Assembly: GCA_030146745.1 (NCBI GenBank)
Contig: JASLBD010000468.1
Coordinates: 1 to 5,423 of the forward strand
Origin: Allosphingosinicella sp.
GTDB lineage: Bacteria > Pseudomonadota > Alphaproteobacteria > Sphingomonadales > Sphingomonadaceae
Length of the DNA stretch: 5,423 bases
Reading direction: 5' to 3'
Positions within the stretch are counted from its first letter, which is position 1, and the number at the start of each line of letters is the position of its first letter. Below the pieces are notes generated by a model. That model saw nothing but the letters and a program-made list of their open reading frames with translations. It searched no databases and was not told the DNA's origin. Below are positions 1-5,423 of the stretch, one piece after another. The position numbers were made by a program, and so were the translations under genes.

Positions 1-162
1 AGGGCCGCTGGTCTGCTCGATATAGCCCTTGTCGCCCTCGGCGACGCCGTGCGCGAGCGCGTCGGCTGCGCCCAGCGCGGCAAAGATCAGCATGCCGAGC
101 AGCAGGATCAGCCGTCGCATACGGACATCCGGGGCTGGCCAGGCAAGTGTCGGCGAGATCAT
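1..162 (-). CDS. HupE/UreJ family membrane protein, N-terminal part (runs off left edge)
   Basis: Only the first 54 codons are in the window. A charged start is followed by a hydrophobic stretch (RRLILLLGMLIFAALGAADA) and a signal-peptidase site after ALA. The mature protein then begins HGVAEGDKGYIEQ, which I recognise as the characteristic start of the secreted HupE/UreJ-type proteins often found beside heavy-metal RND operons. HupE relatives are multi-pass membrane proteins proposed to carry nickel or cobalt, but the membrane segments and metal-binding His/Asp motif lie outside the window, so function is inferred. Start choice: ATG at 162 has GAAAGG (175-170) 7 nt upstream and stays in frame with a second ATG at 120, which has only a GGA. 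The 120 start would give a more typical short signal peptide (MRRLILLLG...) and remains possible. The upstream neighbour on the same strand is a decayed czcA end, suggesting the gene was once the last gene of an efflux operon. Confidence 0.82.
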   Translation of the reverse strand, partial: MISPTLAWPAPDVRMRRLILLLGMLIFAALGAADALAHGVAEGDKGYIEQTSGP

Positions 163-169
163 GTGAGCG

Positions 170-175
170 CCTTTC
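170..175 (-). promoter_or_regulatory. Ribosome-binding site for the hupE-like gene
   Basis: On the minus strand this reads GAAAGG and lies 7 nt before the ATG at 162. It favours that start over the in-frame ATG at 120. It falls in the 34-nt gap after the stop codon of the decayed czcA relic, as expected for a downstream gene in an old operon. Confidence 0.45.
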
Positions 176-196
176 AAGTGAAGCCTGTCCTTCGTC

Positions 197-390
197 TCAT
201 ACGACCGGCGGGGCGACCGCGTTCCGGCGGCGCCAGCCGCCTTGGGCGATACGAAGATCGATCGCCGGCAGGACCAGCATGTTGATCGCGGTGAGCTAGT
301 GAGTCCGCAAGTGGCGGCTGAATCTCGCTGCCCGGCCCGCTCATAGCCAGCGGAACGAGCCGTGGCGAGCGCGGTCATCAATCTAAGCAC
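197..390 (-). pseudogene. Decayed C-terminal remnant of a CzcA-type heavy-metal RND pump
   Basis: Read on the minus strand, this stretch spells the last two membrane segments of a CzcA-family pump in pieces. Positions 390-361 give VLRLMTALAT (family pattern RLRPxLMTALAT). After a 4-nt remainder and frame change, 356-306 give VPLAMSGPGSEIQPPLA (family pattern PLAxxxGxEIQRPLA). A further shift, with about five codons missing, leads to GLTSS at 306-293. Another frame change at 293/292, repaired by one extra C, gives TAINMLVLPAIDLRI (family pattern TSTxLNMLVLPALYLRF) and a tail to a TGA at 199-197. No frame is open throughout, so this cannot make a working pump. Weaker resemblance (EQ-TRA, like the EQLRA region before this part of CzcA) may extend to about position 435. 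The order czcA-end then hupE is the usual one for such operons. The assignment rests on remembered family motifs, but several blocks in the right order make chance unlikely. Confidence 0.8.
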
Positions 391-415
391 CCCTGCCTTT
401 ACACGAAGAGGGCGC

Positions 416-432
416 CCGAGTTGCTTGCTCGG
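416..432. repeat. Small inverted repeat CCGAG-N7-CTCGG
   Basis: CCGAG at 416-420 is matched by CTCGG at 428-432 with a 7-nt loop. It lies 3 nt before a second inverted repeat and overlaps the candidate -35 element. It could be an operator half or a chance match in GC-rich DNA. Five paired bases alone are weak evidence. Confidence 0.3.
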
Positions 433-452
433 ACAAGACTATGAAGTCTATC
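425..452 (+). promoter_or_regulatory. Candidate promoter of the czc operon
   Basis: The best sigma70-like match upstream of the operon is TTGCTC (425-430), a 16-nt spacer, and TCTATC (447-452). Transcription would then start near 459, about 90 nt before the first gene. Both boxes match the consensus poorly, which would suit a promoter needing an activator, such as a metal-responsive two-component regulator or MerR-type protein. No regulator gene is in the window to support either. An alternative -35, TTGCTT at 421-426, would give a 20-nt spacer of the MerR-like kind. Confidence 0.25.
436..449. repeat. Inverted repeat AGACT-ATGA-AGTCT, possible operator
   Basis: AGACT (436-440) and AGTCT (445-449) are perfect reverse complements around a 4-nt centre. 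The right arm overlaps the first bases of the candidate -10 box, a place where a metal-responsive regulator could bind. The match is short, and I do not recognise it as the site of a known regulator. Confidence 0.3.
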
Positions 453-461
453 GCGCAAGTA

Positions 462-485
462 CGCGGCGATGGCTGTAGAGCCGCG
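462..485. repeat. Inverted repeat CGCGGC-N12-GCCGCG in the leader
   Basis: CGCGGC (462-467) pairs with GCCGCG (480-485), and a nested GGCT-GTAG-AGCC (471-482) offers an alternative fold. It would lie at the very start of the transcript if the candidate promoter is right. No run of T follows, so it is not a terminator. Confidence 0.25.
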
Positions 486-530
486 AATGTCTCGCAATCG
501 TCGAGGGGCGCTGTTATGTCGGCGCGAGAA

Positions 531-537
531 GGGAAGG
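531..537 (+). promoter_or_regulatory. Ribosome-binding site deciding the start of the small secreted protein
   Basis: GGGAAGG lies 9 nt before the ATG at 547. It selects that start over the upstream in-frame ATG at 469, which would put a long charged stretch before the signal peptide, and over the ATG at 568, which has no such site. Confidence 0.6.
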
Positions 538-546
538 CCACTGACG

Positions 547-918
547 ATGACTGCGGCGCTCGACGCCATGTTCCGTTGGATCTGCCGGGCCGCTATCGGG
601 CTCACGCTGACGCTTGCCGCGGCTACCCCTTCGTTCGCCGAGGTCGGCTGCTTCGAGGATGCCGTGAGGCATAGCCGGGAACTGGCGGCAAACGGCGCTG
701 ACGCAGTGGCCCGGGCCCCCGTCCAAGGCGACGAGGAGCCGCAGTCTGATCGGCCGTCGCACTGTGCCTTCGGCCATTGCGCCAAATGGGTTCCTGCAGC
801 CCTACCCGGGCGGGCAACCTCGTCTGGCGGTTTTGCCGGACAGCTTTACCCGCCCTTCCTCGCCCACCGGCGCGATCAGTCCGCACGGGACGGGCCGGAG
901 CGTCCTCCCAGGACCTGA
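547..918 (+). CDS. Small secreted Cys/His protein at the head of the czc operon, function unknown
   Basis: This encodes 123 residues. Residues 9-31 form a clear signal peptide (FRWICRAAIGLTLTLAAATP, then SFA before the cut), so the product should reach the periplasm. The mature part holds C35 and a compact HCAFGHC motif (H72, C73, H77, C78) after an acidic stretch (GDEEPQSD, 61-68). The tail is polar and ends GPERPPRT. From memory, short ORFs with a signal peptide, an HCxxxHC-type motif and a similar ERPPR ending sit ahead of czcC in other sphingomonad efflux operons; I could not check this. The Cys/His cluster could bind a metal ion, so a periplasmic chaperone or buffer delivering metal to CzcB/CzcA is a reasonable guess, but no enzyme or known domain is seen. 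It precedes czcC by 56 nt on the same strand, probably in one transcript. The ORF is short, and a non-coding explanation is not fully excluded. Confidence 0.62.
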   Translation: MTAALDAMFRWICRAAIGLTLTLAAATPSFAEVGCFEDAVRHSRELAANGADAVARAPVQGDEEPQSDRPSHCAFGHCAKWVPAALPGRATSSGGFAGQLYPPFLAHRRDQSARDGPERPPRT

Positions 919-929
919 AAGCCTCCTTG

Positions 930-945
930 CGGCCGACTACGGCCG
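930..945. repeat. Hairpin CGGCCG-ACTA-CGGCCG between the small gene and czcC
   Basis: Two copies of the self-complementary hexamer CGGCCG flank ACTA, giving a 6-bp stem with a 4-nt loop in the 56-nt gap before czcC. No T-run follows, so it does not look like an intrinsic terminator. It could be a pause or an mRNA-processing point that sets the ratio of the first gene to czcC. The stem ends 17 nt before the czcC ribosome-binding site. Confidence 0.4.
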
Positions 946-974
946 TCGATGGTACGTCCTTCAGGAAATCAGAC

Positions 975-2314
975 ATGATGATCGATACCAGTGCTCGCGG
1001 CCGCCGTTCGGTCGCGCGCGAGATCCAGCCGACCCTGCGACGGGGGCTGCTCTGCGCCGGCTTCCTCGCCTCGCTGTCGATGGCGGTTCCCGCCGCCGCG
1101 CAGGTGAGAGGCGCCGCGCCCGTCCCCGTCGCATCGTCGCTCCTGACGGTTGAAGAGGCGGTTGGGCGTGCGCTTCGCTCCGCGCCTTCTCTGGACGCTG
1201 GCGAGGCGGCGGTCGCGGCTGCCCGCGCCGGCCGCGTCCAGGCGGGTGTCCGTCCGCCGGACGTGGTTGAGGTCGAGGCCGAGAATTTCGCGGGGACCGG
1301 AAATTACAGCATCCTCGAGCGGCCGGAAATCACCGGAACCTATTCCCGCGTGCTGGAGCGCGGCGGCAAGCGCGCAGCAAGGACGGTACTGGCCGATCGG
1401 GAGATCTCGGTGGCTGAGGCTTCTTTGGGCGTCCGGCGGCTTGAGATCGCGGTCGCGGTCGAGCGTGCCTTCGCGGCCGCCTTGATCGCCGAGGCCAACT
1501 TCACCGCCGCGGCAGCCCAGCTCGAGATTGAGCGGGTGCTTGCCCGCGAGGCGGAGCGCAGGGTCAAGGCGTACAAGGATCCGCTGTTCGTCCGGACCCG
1601 GGCTCAGGCGCGAGTAGCCGAGGCGGAGCTCGGCCATGCCGCGGCCCTTCGGCTCAAAGATGCCGCTCTCGAATCGCTGACAGCGTGGTGGGGTGGGCGC
1701 GCTTCGCACGTCGCCCTCGATGCGGGCGACTTTCTGAAGCCGCAGCCGGTGACCGCGACGGCAGAAGATTTGGCCAGCGCCGATCTGGCTCTCGCCCGAG
1801 CGGAGATAGCTCGCGCCGATGCGGCCATTGCGCTCGAGCGGACGAGATCGGCTCGCGACTATGCGGTCGGCGGTGGCCTCCGGTACCTGCGCCAGACGGA
1901 CGACGTCGCCCTGGTGGCCCGGCTCACCGTTCCTCTCACCAAACCGCGCCACAATCGCGGCAATGTCGACCGGGCGATCGCCGAGCGGGAGCGGATCGCG
2001 CTTGAGGCCGAGGCGACCCGGTTCGTCCGCGCCCGCCAGATAACGTCGCTTAGACGCGAGGCCGAGTCCGCCAGGCTGGAGGTGATGGGCATCGCCACCG
2101 AGGTCCTCCCCAAGCTCGATGTCGCTCTCGCCCAGGTCCGCGAGGGCTATAATCGTGGCGGCTTTACCTTCGCGGACGTCCAGGACCAGGCCCGTGCCGT
2201 CTTCGACGCGAGGCGCCGGATGGTCGACGCGCTCACCCGCCACCACAACGCCCGAGTCGAGCTGGACCGGCTGACCGGCCGCTTCGTTCGCCCGTCCCCG
2301 CTGGAGACCCGCCC

Positions 2315-2318
<4 letters not shown>
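975..2318 (+). CDS. czcC: CzcC-type outer-membrane channel of a heavy-metal efflux system (TolC/OEP family)
   Basis: This encodes 447 residues, close to the usual length for the family. A signal peptide (basic residues 9-23, hydrophobic 25-41, cut near VPAAA at 39-43) has no lipobox cysteine. Two OEP repeats follow. The first (about 57-250) contains the CzcC-like SRVLERGGKRAAR segment (124-136). The second (about 262-437) contains GGLRYLRQTDDVALVARLTV, then PL and NRGNVDRA (299-334), and closes with EGYNRGGFTFADVQDQARAV (390-409) and NARVELDRLTG (425-435). Long Ala/Glu/Arg-rich helices fit the periplasmic barrel. Its role is to form the trimeric duct through which CzcA and CzcB release metal outside. 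The ATG at 975 is chosen because AGGA (963-966) lies 8 nt upstream and the signal peptide follows. The frame is open back to 777, but that extension overlaps the small upstream gene. The stop overlaps the czcB start by ATGA, implying translational coupling. Confidence 0.93.

Positions 2319-5423
<3,105 letters not shown>

Noticed and set aside
398..426. TTTACA (398-403) as a -35 box of a plus-strand promoter
   Set aside because: At 16-18 nt spacing there is no acceptable -10 (TTGCTT region). The bases also fall within possible czcA relic sequence.
163..546. Insertion sequence or mobile-element scar at the junction between the two operons
   Set aside because: No terminal inverted repeats, target duplication or transposase fragment could be seen. 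Simple decay and rearrangement explain the stretch.
441..674. 77-codon plus-strand frame in the operon leader
   Set aside because: There is no ribosome site, no recognisable features, and it overlaps the better-supported gene starting at 547.
399..785. 128-codon minus-strand frame opposite the small secreted gene
   Set aside because: It is Ser/Ala/Arg-rich without motifs. Its end falls in the decayed czcA area but in a frame that does not give the RND blocks.
777..974. N-terminal extension of czcC by 66 codons
   Set aside because: It would overlap the small upstream gene and put a Pro/Arg-rich stretch before the signal peptide. The ATG at 975 has a ribosome site and is followed by the signal peptide.

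Overview
The window is a heavy-metal resistance locus from a high-GC proteobacterium. The strong G/C preference at third codon positions and the gene set (HupE/UreJ-type membrane protein next to a CzcCBA-type efflux operon, with a small secreted Cys/His protein ahead of czcC) suggest an alphaproteobacterium, most likely of the Sphingomonadales. That placement rests on remembered protein patterns, not on a search.

Left edge, minus strand (1-390). The 5' end of a hupE/ureJ-like gene runs off the left edge. Directly upstream of it, on the same strand, lies a short, frameshifted relic of the C-terminus of another CzcA-type RND pump (197-390). The blocks VLRLMTALAT, VPLAMSGPGSEIQPPLA and TAINMLVLPAIDLRI are recognisable but sit in different reading frames. 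The relic's stop codon is 34 nt before the best hupE start, as expected for the end of an older czcA-hupE operon of which only hupE may still be whole.

Control region (about 390-546). No intact gene is seen here. It holds two small adjacent inverted repeats and a weak candidate promoter reading right.

Right part, plus strand (547-5423). This is one tightly packed operon: a small signal-peptide protein with an HCAFGHC motif (547-918), czcC (975-2318, outer-membrane channel), czcB (2315-3565, lipoprotein periplasmic adaptor with an extra N-terminal domain), and czcA (3576 to the right edge, inner-membrane RND pump, N-terminal 616 residues seen). czcC and czcB overlap by ATGA, and the czcB stop codon lies inside the czcA ribosome-binding site. 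CzcA, CzcB and CzcC together would form a proton-driven complex exporting divalent metal ions across the envelope. The TM4 motif of CzcA (D402, D408, E415) fits the Co/Zn/Cd/Ni class rather than the Cu/Ag class.

The most unusual points are the decayed second czcA beside an intact divergent czc operon, the small Cys/His-containing secreted protein that opens the operon, and a CzcB that appears to lack the usual coiled-coil hairpin. No regulator, tRNA, rRNA, CRISPR array, insertion sequence or clear terminator was found.
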